Shown: positions 26,266 to 35,289, counted from the first letter of the stretch. The stretch is DNA of 64,000 nt from an uncultured Kineothrix sp. (GCA_910587275.1 CAJUMD010000006.1:1-64000); one strand, 5' to 3'. Translations and numbers: made by a program. The notes: generated by a model not told the origin, from the sequence alone.

Positions 26266-28005
26266 CTAGAAACCGTTCCTCCGATACCCGTCCCTGCACT
26301 GATACCATAATATCACACCGCCGATACCCATGACAAGCAATATCACCGGAAAACGGTACTTCACCAAAACAGCCAGCCAACCCGTTTCCGCCCCGCCGCT
26401 TTCCATTCCGCTGTTCCCCGTTCCTTCCTCTTCCTCGAAAGCGGATTCCTGCCGCTCCAGTGCGGGAAGTGCCGTTCCCTGCACGTTTTTCCACATATCT
26501 TCGCCGTAATCGGCATCCATGACCGCCAGCTTGTCCTTCAGATAATTTTCCAGATACACCACATGTTCCTCCAGGGAAGCATCCCCCATGAACAAACTCC
26601 TGGAACCCGTAAACCGCCTGGCATCCATGGCAATGGACGCTTCAATCTCCCGCACCCGTTCCCTGACGCCGCCCTCCGCCAGCCGTTTTAACGCCGGACG
26701 GAATTTCTCCCGGTATTCCCCTGCTGCCAGACGGCAGAAATCTTCCTGCCCGCACAGCCTGCGGTACCAACGGCTCATGTTATTGTAAACCAAATCATAG
26801 TCCGTCACAAAAAGCGGCTCCGCCTCCTTCTTATTTCCACGTCCCATGGTATTGTCCAAATCCCAAACCGGTCCGTCATACAGTATTTCCTTCTCCAAAT
26901 CCAAATACATATAATGGCTGGTATAACCAAAATCCATATCCTGTAAAATATCCTCCATCACAAACATCCGGGCAAAAGATTCCATATCCATGTTTGCTAC
27001 CGGAATCTCCCCCTCCTCCATCTTCCTGCTGAATGCGTCAAAAAAGCGGCGCACCCCGTCCACGTCCCTGTCCTTTGCCGGTGCATGAATCACGATGGGT
27101 TGTTCGTTGGAAAGCATGATATAGTCTTCTTCCGCTGCGGCCCGCTCCCTGTAATCCACTTCCAAAAAATAATTGTCACCGATATCCACACGGTTCTTCC
27201 CCACTTTCAGTTTTTCCATCAGTTGGTACAGCCCCATATATTCCCCGTTGATATACAAATCCACAAACCGTGCTTCGGGAACAAAAGCAATTCCCCCTGC
27301 CGCCGCCATCTCTAACCCGATTTGGTTCCTGACATATGCACCGTCATAATAATTGGCATTTAGCACCCATGTTTTTTCCGCCCCCATTCCCAGCACATCC
27401 TCCGCGTCGTCCAATTTTACCATAAAGGATTTCTTCACCGCATCCCATGCCGTATTTCCCCTGCCGGATACGCCGTCCACTTTCACCATGCAGTCCGTCC
27501 TGCCTTCCGCGTCCACCACCTGCATATAGCCGCCTTCGGAATTGCCTTTCTTGGCAAGGATATATTCCATACCGCCGGAAGCCGTATCCAGCCAAACCGC
27601 CGGAATGCCGGAACCCTGCATAAACACCACGGAAAAAGGCTCTCCTTTCCCGTCCCTGTTTTCCACATGCATCCGGTACTCCGTGTTTAAAGCAATCCCT
27701 TTTAAACCGTCCCCGTCTCCGAACGTCAAGGCTTCCCCATCCGTCTCCAGTTTCCCTGCCCGCGGCAGTTCCACGGTCACGTCCTCCAGTTCCATATAGG
27801 ACGGCAGGCAGAAATAGAGTATGCCATCCGAAGAAAACCCTTTCACCTGCTGCACGGCACCGTCCTGCCGGTACCGTAAAAAGAACGTGTTTCCGTCCCC
27901 CCATGTCCCCCTGTCACGCCAAATGCCGTAAGCTGTCAGGGCAAAAAGGGCGAACAGGCTTAAAAAGAACCACACATTTTTTATTTTAGAAATATTTGCA
28001 CGCAT
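26266..28005 (-). CDS. CotH-type kinase, membrane anchored, cassette 2
   Basis: The 579 residues begin with an anchor at about 10-28 and end with a second hydrophobic segment (PVILLVMGIGGVILWY), so both ends are held at the membrane and the kinase domain lies outside. Kinase landmarks are GRGNTAWDAVKKSF (181-194), NGEYMGLYQLMEKL (253-266) and WDLDNTMG (381-388), with both acids of the DxD motif present. There is no chitobiase-like domain, unlike copy 1. An acidic Glu-rich linker precedes the last segment. The ATG at 28005 follows GGGAGAAG. It is the first gene of the longer same-strand run down to telA and the amidase. Confidence 0.92.
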   Translation of the reverse strand: MRANISKIKNVWFFLSLFALFALTAYGIWRDRGTWGDGNTFFLRYRQDGAVQQVKGFSSDGILYFCLPSYMELEDVTVELPRAGKLETDGEALTFGDGDGLKGIALNTEYRMHVENRDGKGEPFSVVFMQGSGIPAVWLDTASGGMEYILAKKGNSEGGYMQVVDAEGRTDCMVKVDGVSGRGNTAWDAVKKSFMVKLDDAEDVLGMGAEKTWVLNANYYDGAYVRNQIGLEMAAAGGIAFVPEARFVDLYINGEYMGLYQLMEKLKVGKNRVDIGDNYFLEVDYRERAAAEEDYIMLSNEQPIVIHAPAKDRDVDGVRRFFDAFSRKMEEGEIPVANMDMESFARMFVMEDILQDMDFGYTSHYMYLDLEKEILYDGPVWDLDNTMGRGNKKEAEPLFVTDYDLVYNNMSRWYRRLCGQEDFCRLAAGEYREKFRPALKRLAEGGVRERVREIEASIAMDARRFTGSRSLFMGDASLEEHVVYLENYLKDKLAVMDADYGEDMWKNVQGTALPALERQESAFEEEEGTGNSGMESGGAETGWLAVLVKYRFPVILLVMGIGGVILWYQCRDGYRRNGF

Positions 28006-28111
28006 TATTGCTTCTCCCGCCATAAACCGAATCAATTACTTTTCCAATCATATCACATGTCAAATATTTTTTGTAATTTTTTTTAATATACTTATGGCAA
28101 AAATTGCATAC

Positions 28112-28155
28112 AAAAAAAGCGTATGGTCCGTATCCCGTCCACGTTCCATACGCTT
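28112..28155 (-). terminator. Terminator of the sigma/anti-sigma operon
   Basis: A 10-bp stem AAGCGTATGG/CCATACGCTT (28117-28126/28146-28155) with a seven-T run on the minus strand, 17 bases after the anti-sigma stop. It separates that operon from the second CotH cassette. The region 28006-28111 has a TTGACA near 28048 but no convincing -10. Confidence 0.92.
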
Positions 28156-28171
28156 AACAAAACACACAAGA

Positions 28172-29017
28172 TTAATTTTTACTTTCCACGACTTCCTGTG
28201 CCATGCCGAACAGCCCATCCGCATCCACCGAAAGGTTAAAGCCGCTGATTTCGTACCGTTTTCCGTCTTTCACCCAGATCACACTGGAAAACTGGTCAAT
28301 TTCGATTTCCGAAGTACCGTATCCCACGTTCAGGGTACCGTTTTCCATGCCTGCCTTGTCTTCCTCCGTCAATTCATAATCATCAGGTACCGATTTTTGG
28401 GTAAACCTGTTGTAGTAAATGGTCACATCGCCGGCCTGCGCCTTCCGTCCGTACCTGTTTCCGCCAAACAGTTCTTCTTCGGATTCTCCGGGGAACAGTT
28501 TTCTGACATGGAGGGAAACGGAATCCCCGCCTTTTACGTAATTCAGCCGGATATCCTTCTCCCTTCCTGTTTCCTGTCCGGCTTCATTCTGTACCGCCAC
28601 TTCACCAATCCGTATTCCTTCCAGCATAAAACCATTACAAAATGTCTCCACCGCATCTGCTCCAAATCCCGCTTCGGCTTCCGCCTTTGGCAAATCCGCA
28701 AATTCCTTATAGTCAGGAATTGTGGAACTGGAACCGCTGATACTCTTAATCCCGCTCCCTGCGATACATACGGTTCCCACCAGCAGACATGCTGCCGCCA
28801 CCCCGGCTGCTACCTTTTTCATACTAAAACGTCCCATACTGCGTTCCTCCTTTTCTGTCTCCGTTTTCCTGTCCAATTCCAGAATCCGGCTGTCAATCCT
28901 TTTTTTCAACTCTTCGGAGGCTTCGATGCGTTCCCCCATGCCGTGCAGAAGATTCTTCACATTTCCGTCCGTTCTGTCCCATTTTTCACAAGAAATAAAG
29001 TTCACGCGTTCTTTCAA
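28172..29017 (-). CDS. Anti-sigma factor-like membrane protein
   Basis: The 281 residues have a cytoplasmic N-terminus (1-65, helical, likely sigma-binding), one membrane segment (about 67-88) and an extracellular domain with IYYNRFTQKSVPDDYELTEE and DQFSSVIWVKDGKRYEISG, like the DUF4367-type sensor domains found on clostridial anti-sigma factors. A TTG start at 29017 fits GGAGG with an 8-base gap and gives a 32-base overlap with the sigma gene, so the two are translationally coupled. The signal sensed is unknown. Confidence 0.82.
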   Translation of the reverse strand: MKERVNFISCEKWDRTDGNVKNLLHGMGERIEASEELKKRIDSRILELDRKTETEKEERSMGRFSMKKVAAGVAAACLLVGTVCIAGSGIKSISGSSSTIPDYKEFADLPKAEAEAGFGADAVETFCNGFMLEGIRIGEVAVQNEAGQETGREKDIRLNYVKGGDSVSLHVRKLFPGESEEELFGGNRYGRKAQAGDVTIYYNRFTQKSVPDDYELTEEDKAGMENGTLNVGYGTSEIEIDQFSSVIWVKDGKRYEISGFNLSVDADGLFGMAQEVVESKN

Positions 29018-29630
29018 CTTCTCCACCTCCCTTTTTTCCGGATACTTCTTTTCCGAATACTTTCTTTCCGTTTGCCCCGGCTGCCGCTTCCCCGGTTTGC
29101 GCCGCATCCAAATACTTCCTCAGCTTCCCCCGTGCCGCAAACAACCTGGATTTTACCGTTCCCTCCGTACAGCCGAGCACTTTTGCAATCTCTTTCGTGG
29201 TCATTTCATTATAATAAAACATGACCACTACCGTCCGGTGCTTGAAATCCAGCGCCTGTACTGCACGTTTCACCATATCTTCTTCTTCCGTCCTTATGAT
29301 CCGGTCAAGAGAAGTGGTCCCGTCCGCCGCATCTGCCTGTATGGCAACGTCTTCACCGGGCATTTCACGCCTGCTTTTCTTTACCTGCCGGTATGCCGTC
29401 CGGTATAAAATCTGGAAAAGCCACGGGCGGAATCCTTCGTCCTTTTTCAGTTCACCGATATGCAGATAACATTTCACAAACGTTTCCTGTACGATATCCT
29501 CGGCATCGTCCATCTGCCCGCTGACCAAATATGCCATACGCAGAAGTGTGTTTTTATATTTTTCGTACAAGGCGTCAAAAGCGGCTTTTTCGCCGTTACG
29601 CAGCAATTGTACCAGTTTCGTTTCTTCCAC
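28986..29630 (-). CDS. ECF-type RNA polymerase sigma factor
   Basis: The 214 residues hold region 2 (AFDALYEKYKNTLLRMAY and DAEDIVQETFVKCY, about 18-58) and region 4 (YNEMTTKEIAKVLGCTEG and TVKSRLFAARGKLRKYL, about 138-172), separated by a short linker without region 3, as in ECF sigma factors. The C-terminal 35 residues are a Lys/Gly-rich tail. A GTG start at 29630 is preceded by GGGAGGTAAGG. The coupled downstream gene is its anti-sigma. Its targets are not visible here; the second CotH cassette directly downstream is a candidate by position only. Confidence 0.93.
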   Translation of the reverse strand: MEETKLVQLLRNGEKAAFDALYEKYKNTLLRMAYLVSGQMDDAEDIVQETFVKCYLHIGELKKDEGFRPWLFQILYRTAYRQVKKSRREMPGEDVAIQADAADGTTSLDRIIRTEEEDMVKRAVQALDFKHRTVVVMFYYNEMTTKEIAKVLGCTEGTVKSRLFAARGKLRKYLDAAQTGEAAAGANGKKVFGKEVSGKKGGGEVERTRELYFL

Positions 29631-29719
29631 GGCTGTCCCTTACCTCCCATTCCTTCCGATAGCTATCTGACTATAAGAGCACGCAAAAGGTCCGCCGGTT
29701 CATTTTCCGCGGAAAAAAT

Positions 29720-32700
29720 TTATAATAAAATTTCCTCCATGACTCCCAGCAATTCTTCCGTCAGGGCGAGCAGGTTTTCCGCATCCCGTTCCACCATGCC
29801 GCATTTGGGGCAGCGGAGCAGGAACAGGGGCGAACCTTTGGCATTAAAAGACAGTTTCGGGTACTTTTTCAGCAGCGCCGGAATCTCCTGTGCCCTGATT
29901 CCGGCATTGGCATTCATCAGGAAACGGATTTCCCCGTTTTTCCCCTTTACCTCCGACATGTACAGTCTGTGCGCCTGCACGCGGATTAAGGAAATACGCA
30001 GCAGATTATCCACGGATTTCGGGATTTCCCCGAAGCGGTCCAGCAGTTCCTCCTTCATGTCCTCGCTTTCCCCTTGGTTCTCGATACCTGCAATCCGTTT
30101 GTAAATATCCAGCTTTTGGAATTCATTGACAATATAAGACGGCGGGATAAAGGCATCCACATCCAAATCCACCGTGGTGCCGAAATCCTCCACGGTTCCG
30201 ATTCCTTTTAATGTTTTCACCGCCTCGTTTAACATTTTGCAGTACAGGTCATAACCTACCGCCTGCATATGCCCGTGCTGCCTGGCGCCCAGCAGATTAC
30301 CCGCGCCGCGGATTTCCAAATCCCGCATGGCAATCTTAAAACCGCTTCCCAAATCGGTAAATTCCCGGATTGCCGCCAGCCGTTTCTCCGCAACTTCCTT
30401 TAACAGCTTATCCCTCCGGTACATCAGAAAAGCATAAGCAGTACGGTTGGAACGCCCCACCCGCCCCCTTAGCTGGTAAAGCTGGGAAAGCCCCATATTG
30501 TCGGCATCATGGATGATCATGGTATTAACGTTGGAAATATCCAGCCCCGTCTCTATGATGGTGGTGGATACCAGCACATCGATTTCCCCGTCAATAAACT
30601 CATACATGATTTTTTCCAGTTCATGTTCCTTCATCTGCCCATGGGCAAAAGCCACCGTTGCTTCCGGTACCAGTGCGGCAATCCGTCCCGCCACGTCCGC
30701 GATGTTGTTGACCCGGTTATAGACATAATATACCTGCCCGCCCCTTGACAGCTCCCGGACAATGGCCTCCCGCACCATTTCCTCGTTGTATTCCAACACA
30801 TAAGTCTGGATGGGCAGCCTGTCTTCCGGGGCTTCTTCCAATACGCTCATATCACGGATGCCAATCAGGCTCATGTGCAGGGTACGGGGAATCGGGGTCG
30901 CAGTCAGGGTCAGTACGTCCACCGTTTCCTTCATTTTCTTTATTTTTTCCTTATGCGCTACGCCAAACCGCTGTTCTTCGTCAATAATCAGCAGACCCAA
31001 ATCCTTGAATACCACGTCCTTGGATAAAACCCTGTGGGTACCGATGACGATATCCACCAGTCCTTTGCGCAGGTCCTCCACCGTTTTTTTCATCTCCGCC
31101 GGGGTACGGAACCGGGACATCAGGTCCACCCGCACCGGAAAATCCTTCATCCTCTGCACAAATGTATTATAGTGCTGCTGCGCTAAAATCGTGGTAGGAA
31201 CCAGGTAAACCACCTGTTTATTTTCCTGCACCGCCTTAAACGCCGCACGGATGGCGATTTCCGTCTTACCGTAACCCACATCGCCGCAAACCAGCCGGTC
31301 CATGATTTTCCGGCTTTCCATGTCCGCCTTGGTATCCGCAATTGCAGCCAACTGGTCTTCCGTTTCCTCATAAGGGAACATTTCCTCAAATTCCTGCTGC
31401 CATACGGTATCCTTCCCGTACACATAACCTTCCTGCTGCTGCCTGGCGGCATACAGCTCCACCAGGTCCTTTGCCACCTCATTGACCGCCCCCTTTACCT
31501 TGCTCTTGGTGCGGCTCCATTCCTGCGTCCCCAGCTTGTTCAGTTTCGGCTTATGGGCATCGGCGGAAGCGTATTTCTGGATGACGTCAAGCCCCGTGGC
31601 AAGGATATACAGGTTTCCCCCGTCCCGGTACTCGATTTTGATATAGTCCTTGATGACTTTCTCCACTTCCACTTTTTCGATACCCCGGTATATGCCCAGC
31701 CCGTGGCTTTCATGCACTACATAATCCCCGACTTTTAAATCCGCAAAGTCGTTGATTTTCTGCCCTTCATATTTTTTCTTCTTCCGCTTTTTCTTTTTTT
31801 CCGCACCGAAAATATCGCTCTCCGATATGACCACGAATTTCACCAGCGGATATTCAAACCCCTTCAGGACATGCCCGTAAAAAGTCATGATTTCCCCCGG
31901 CTGTATCTCCCGGAAAGGGTCCTCGCCGTAAAAGGCAGTCAGTTCCTCCCCCCGTAAGTCCTCCGCGATCCGCTTCGCCCTTGTGCGGGAACCGGACAGG
32001 AGAAGGACGCGAAACCCGTTCTTCCGGTACCGCTTCAAATCCTTCACGAGCGCCTCAAAACTGTTATTATAAGAAGCGACGCTTTTCGCCCCGATATCAA
32101 ATTTTTTTCCGGCCTTTACCAGCGTATTTTTCATATCGATGGCAGACAGCATCACCACACGGGTAAATGCCATCTTCGCCGCCACCGCTTCCGTCCCGAA
32201 CAGAATGTCCGCCTGTTTGGGCAGCGCATAGCCCTTTTCCAGACGGTGCATCATGCTTTCCCTGAATTCCAGCTCCACCGCATCGGCATGTTCCTTCACC
32301 CGCGCCGGTTCGTCAATAAAAATCCCGCATTTTTCCCCGTCAAACAACTCCAGGAACGAAACCGTCTCCGGATAAAAATAACGGATATAGCTTTCCAAAT
32401 TCGCCGAGGTACGCAGCTCCGCCGCCTGTTCCTTCAATTCTTTCACCTGCAGGACAATGCGGTGGGCTTCCTCCGTTTGGAATGCCTCACGAAATTTTGC
32501 GCTGCAAGCCATGGCTTCCTTCTCCATCCGCTCCAACCCCTTTTTCAGTTCTTCCTGCGTCAGAATCATTTCCGTCGCCGGATAGATACAGATGGATTGC
32601 AACGTCTCGATGGAACGCTGGCTTAAAATATCGAAACTGCGGATGGACTCCACTTCGTCTCCCCAAAGCTCCACACGGTAAGGATTCTCTTCCGTCAGGT

Positions 32701-33250
32701 CAAAAATATCCACGATGCCACCCCGTATACTGAACTGCCCCGCCGCCTCTACCTGATAATTTTTCTCATAACCCATTTCCACCAGTCTGCGCGCCAGTTC
32801 CCCTTCGTTGACGGAAGACTGCCGTCCGATGGATATAACGTTCCTTTGCAATACCCCTAAAGGAACCTGCGGCGACATCAGGCTGGCAAACGTTGTCACC
32901 ACCGTCAGCGGCCGCCCTTCCATTACCCTGCGCAGCGCCCGGACCCGCTCTTTCACCAACTGGTTTCCATGGATATCCGCCTGGTAAAATATCAGGTCCT
33001 TTGCCGGATACATGGTGACATTCCTGTCATAAAGCTGATAATCTTCGTATATTTCCCTTGCCCGGAGGTCACTGGAAGCGACAATGATTTTGTATTTTAA
33101 ATTCAAACCATCGCCCAATCCGTAAATCATATGCATTTTCTGGGAATCCACACATCCGGTCAGCGCCACCGCCGTACCCGTTTTTTTCAAAAATCCCTGA
33201 ATTTCCCCAAACTCGCCCAATTCCTGCAGCGGGGCTGTAAATGTCCTCAT
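29720..33250 (-). CDS. mfd: Transcription-repair coupling factor
   Basis: It removes stalled RNA polymerase and brings UvrA to lesions. The 1176 residues are family length. Domains in order: the UvrB-like N-terminal module, a CarD-type RNA polymerase interaction domain (LKVGDYVVHESHGLGIYRG), and a RecG-like translocase with GDVGYGKTEIA (Walker A), DEEQRFG (Walker B) and QLRGRVGRSNRTAYAF (motif VI). The C-terminal TRCF domain ends the protein. The Shine-Dalgarno is moderate. It lies 38 bases after pth, the usual pth-mfd pairing, and shares the pth promoter at 34088-34116. Confidence 0.98.
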   Translation of the reverse strand: MRTFTAPLQELGEFGEIQGFLKKTGTAVALTGCVDSQKMHMIYGLGDGLNLKYKIIVASSDLRAREIYEDYQLYDRNVTMYPAKDLIFYQADIHGNQLVKERVRALRRVMEGRPLTVVTTFASLMSPQVPLGVLQRNVISIGRQSSVNEGELARRLVEMGYEKNYQVEAAGQFSIRGGIVDIFDLTEENPYRVELWGDEVESIRSFDILSQRSIETLQSICIYPATEMILTQEELKKGLERMEKEAMACSAKFREAFQTEEAHRIVLQVKELKEQAAELRTSANLESYIRYFYPETVSFLELFDGEKCGIFIDEPARVKEHADAVELEFRESMMHRLEKGYALPKQADILFGTEAVAAKMAFTRVVMLSAIDMKNTLVKAGKKFDIGAKSVASYNNSFEALVKDLKRYRKNGFRVLLLSGSRTRAKRIAEDLRGEELTAFYGEDPFREIQPGEIMTFYGHVLKGFEYPLVKFVVISESDIFGAEKKKKRKKKKYEGQKINDFADLKVGDYVVHESHGLGIYRGIEKVEVEKVIKDYIKIEYRDGGNLYILATGLDVIQKYASADAHKPKLNKLGTQEWSRTKSKVKGAVNEVAKDLVELYAARQQQEGYVYGKDTVWQQEFEEMFPYEETEDQLAAIADTKADMESRKIMDRLVCGDVGYGKTEIAIRAAFKAVQENKQVVYLVPTTILAQQHYNTFVQRMKDFPVRVDLMSRFRTPAEMKKTVEDLRKGLVDIVIGTHRVLSKDVVFKDLGLLIIDEEQRFGVAHKEKIKKMKETVDVLTLTATPIPRTLHMSLIGIRDMSVLEEAPEDRLPIQTYVLEYNEEMVREAIVRELSRGGQVYYVYNRVNNIADVAGRIAALVPEATVAFAHGQMKEHELEKIMYEFIDGEIDVLVSTTIIETGLDISNVNTMIIHDADNMGLSQLYQLRGRVGRSNRTAYAFLMYRRDKLLKEVAEKRLAAIREFTDLGSGFKIAMRDLEIRGAGNLLGARQHGHMQAVGYDLYCKMLNEAVKTLKGIGTVEDFGTTVDLDVDAFIPPSYIVNEFQKLDIYKRIAGIENQGESEDMKEELLDRFGEIPKSVDNLLRISLIRVQAHRLYMSEVKGKNGEIRFLMNANAGIRAQEIPALLKKYPKLSFNAKGSPLFLLRCPKCGMVERDAENLLALTEELLGVMEEILL

Positions 33251-33288
33251 GTGATATCCATACCTTTCTTTCCGTTGCCGTTTTCCTG

Positions 33289-33873
33289 TTACATATCCTT
33301 CGGCTGCACCTTACGGTTGAACTCGTTCATCGCCGCATCCGCTCCGTCCGCCAGTATCATTTCAACCGCCCGTACCGCCCTTGATACCGCTTCATCCATC
33401 GCAGCCCTATCCTCTTTATTAAAATGCCCAAGCACCCAATCCACCAAATCATACCCCTTCGGTTTTTCCCCGACACCCATACGGATTCTTTGGAAATTCT
33501 CCGTGCCAAGCATTTTAATGATATTTTTTAACCCGTTATGCCCGCCGGCACTGCCCCGCTTCCTTACGCGAAGCTGCCCCGGCGGCAGGCTGATATCGTC
33601 CGAAACCACAAGCAGTTCCTGCTCCACGTCCACTTTATAATAATCCGCCGCCGCCCGCAGGCTCTCCCCGCTTAAATTCATGTATGTCACCGGTTTCACC
33701 AATACCACTTTCCGTCCGCCGATGCACCCTTTACCGACCAGCGCTTTATGCTTTAATTCCAATACGTTTATGTTGTACTTATCCGCCAAAGCGTCTATGA
33801 CATCGTATCCCGCATTATGGCGCGTATTCACATATTCCCTCCCCGGATTTCCCAATCCCGCTATGATATACAT
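33289..33873 (-). CDS. pth: Peptidyl-tRNA hydrolase
   Basis: It frees tRNA from peptidyl-tRNA dropped by ribosomes. The 194 residues show GLGNPGREYVNTRHNAGYD, with the catalytic His of TRHNAG, then KPVTYMNLSGES and the DDISLPPG loop with its conserved Asp. The ATG follows AAGGAG. It is first in the pth-mfd operon. Confidence 0.98.
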   Translation of the reverse strand: MYIIAGLGNPGREYVNTRHNAGYDVIDALADKYNINVLELKHKALVGKGCIGGRKVVLVKPVTYMNLSGESLRAAADYYKVDVEQELLVVSDDISLPPGQLRVRKRGSAGGHNGLKNIIKMLGTENFQRIRMGVGEKPKGYDLVDWVLGHFNKEDRAAMDEAVSRAVRAVEMILADGADAAMNEFNRKVQPKDM

Positions 33874-34087
33874 ATCCGTTCTCCTTTTTCTTCTATTTTT
33901 ATTATTTCATTATTTCATTATTCATTCCGTTATGATTCCGTTTTTTCGGATTCCTGCCCCCGCATTCCACATTTTCCAATGATACCACAACAAGCCACGG
34001 CATTCCATACCGTGACCTTAAAATCTTCCCTGTATTGCCGGAGAACATACCACCGGCCCTTTTTGTCCCCTTCCGGAACCTATCTAT

Positions 34088-34116
34088 AATATAACACGGA
34101 CTGCCGCGCGGTCCAA
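34088..34116 (-). promoter_or_regulatory. Promoter of pth-mfd with long leader
   Basis: TTGGAC (34111-34116), 17 bases, TATATT (34088-34093) on the minus strand. The transcript would have a leader of about 208 bases (33874-34081) with one 8-bp hairpin (CACGGTAT/ATGCCGTG near 34000). I see no known riboswitch in it. The remainder of the 507-base gap to marR is repeat family B and the marR control region. Confidence 0.6.
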
Positions 34117-34169
34117 TCATTTTTTCCGTATCGGTTTTGCCGCCATGGTCATAAACCGCCCTTTGGGAA

Positions 34170-34279
34170 CAATTAGAAATAGCCCGTTTTTGCCATCAGG
34201 TTTGGCCGGCTAGCGGAAGGAAAGCACGGGGCGGCAGGGACAAACCGGGCAGGGCATGCCATTCCTGTTTTATGCGTCC
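34170..34279. repeat. Family B dispersed repeat, copy 1
   Basis: The first 35 bases (34170-34204, starting CAATTAGAAATAGCCC) match 43993-44027 at 34 of 35 positions. After that both copies share GCCGGCT, GGAAGCAC-like and GGGC-rich blocks and end at GCGTCC. This copy sits between the pth and marR promoters. No reading frame or terminal inverted repeats are supported. Confidence 0.8.
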
Positions 34280-34286
34280 GCCCCCG

Positions 34287-34315
34287 TTGACTCCTCACCC
34301 TTTTCATGCTAAAAT
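34287..34315 (+). promoter_or_regulatory. Promoter of the marR operon
   Basis: TTGACT (34287-34292), 17 bases, TAAAAT (34310-34315). The start of transcription near 34322 puts the operator just downstream. The -35 lies 7 bases past the end of repeat B copy 1. Confidence 0.75.
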
Positions 34316-34325
34316 ATGTACAGGT

Positions 34326-34356
34326 AAATCTAATTAGAACTATTCTAATTAGATTT
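34326..34356 (+). promoter_or_regulatory. MarR operator palindrome
   Basis: Arms of 14 bases (34326-34339 and 34343-34356, AAATCTAATTAGAA type) around CTA form a perfect inverted repeat just after the transcription start. MarR proteins commonly bind such sites and repress their own operon, so autoregulation is likely. Confidence 0.8.
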
Positions 34357-34380
34357 ATACTATAAAAAACAGGAGGAGCC

Positions 34381-34854
34381 ATGATAACAAACGGCGGTTT
34401 CTACATCACACAAATCAAGCAACTGCAAAGCAGGATTTTTGAACGTCTTTTAACAAAGCACGGACTGGACATCGGCAGCGGTCAAGGCAGTATCCTCTTT
34501 GTTTTATGGAAGGAAGACCACCTGAGCGTCAGCGAAATCAGCAAGCGCACCTCCCTTGCCAAAAACACGGTTTCCATTATCATTGACGGGATGATTGCCA
34601 AGGGAACCGTCACACGCGCCAGTAACCCCAAAAACCGCAGGCAGACCATTATTTCCCTTACGGATACCGCCAAATCCATGAAGGAAAAATATGAAAACGT
34701 CTCCGCAGAAATGGGGACCCTGTTTTACGAAGGATTTACCCAGGAAGAAACCACCCTGTTTGAAAGTTATCTGGAAAGAATCCTGCAGACGCTGACACAA
34801 AAAGAACTGGAACTGAAAACGGGAATATACCAAAACAAACAGAACGGAAAGTGA
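34381..34854 (+). CDS. MarR-family transcription regulator
   Basis: The 157 residues form a winged helix: LSVSEISKRTSLAKNTVSII as helix-turn-helix (about 56-75) and the wing TRASNPKNRRQTIISLT. The start follows AGGAGGAGCC. It shares an operon with the flavin-type oxidase gene 8 bases downstream, and the palindrome in front suggests self-repression released by a small ligand or oxidant. The ligand is not known. Confidence 0.93.
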   Translation: MITNGGFYITQIKQLQSRIFERLLTKHGLDIGSGQGSILFVLWKEDHLSVSEISKRTSLAKNTVSIIIDGMIAKGTVTRASNPKNRRQTIISLTDTAKSMKEKYENVSAEMGTLFYEGFTQEETTLFESYLERILQTLTQKELELKTGIYQNKQNGK

Positions 34855-34862
34855 GGTAAGCC

Positions 34863-35279
34863 ATGACATTACAGGCAATCGAAGATTTCATCAGCAAACA
34901 GAAAACCGCCTTCATCGGCTCCATGGACGCGGAAGGATTTCCCAATATTAAGGCGATGTTCGCCCCCCGAAGGATTGAAGCGGGCGGCATTTATTATTTC
35001 TCTACCAACAAATCCTCCCTCCGCACCGGACAATATTTGGAAAATCCGAAAGCGAGCGTCTACTTTTACCAACGGGGACGTTTTAAGTATACGGGTATTA
35101 TGTTAGTGGGTACCATGGAAGTATTGGAAGACCACGATTCCAAGGCATCCATATGGCAGCCGGGGGATACCATGTACTACCCGGCAGGCATCGATGATCC
35201 CGACTACTGTGTCCTGAAATTCACTGCCGTACGCGGCAGATACTACCAAAGCCTGACAAAAGGGGATTTTACTTTTTAA
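34863..35279 (+). CDS. Pyridoxamine 5'-phosphate oxidase-like flavin protein
   Basis: The 138 residues make a split beta-barrel: TAFIGSMDAEGFPNIKAMF, then YYFSTNKSSLRTGQYLENPK and YFYQRGRFKYTGIMLVGTME. This layout is that of small FMN- or F420-type oxidoreductases and general-stress proteins rather than true PdxH. GTGAGG precedes the ATG and only 8 bases separate it from marR, so it is the probable target of that regulator. The substrate is unknown. Confidence 0.88.
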   Translation: MTLQAIEDFISKQKTAFIGSMDAEGFPNIKAMFAPRRIEAGGIYYFSTNKSSLRTGQYLENPKASVYFYQRGRFKYTGIMLVGTMEVLEDHDSKASIWQPGDTMYYPAGIDDPDYCVLKFTAVRGRYYQSLTKGDFTF

Positions 35280-35289
35280 CGCCGTAAAT

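Noticed and set aside
26192..26494. N-terminal extension of the second VTC protein by 101 residues
   Set aside because: It overlaps the CotH coding end in another frame, is Arg/Gly-rich without VTC similarity, and has no good ribosome site.
29631..29719. ECF autoregulated promoter before the sigma gene (TGAACC near 29698)
   Set aside because: A GAACC-type -35 is visible but no matching -10 at the usual spacing could be found, so it was not listed as a feature.
34173..34382. Minus-strand 69-codon frame over repeat B and the marR control region
   Set aside because: Its end resembles that of a frame at 44019-44240 only because both cross the family B core; no ribosome site and an overlap with the marR promoter and operator argue against a gene.
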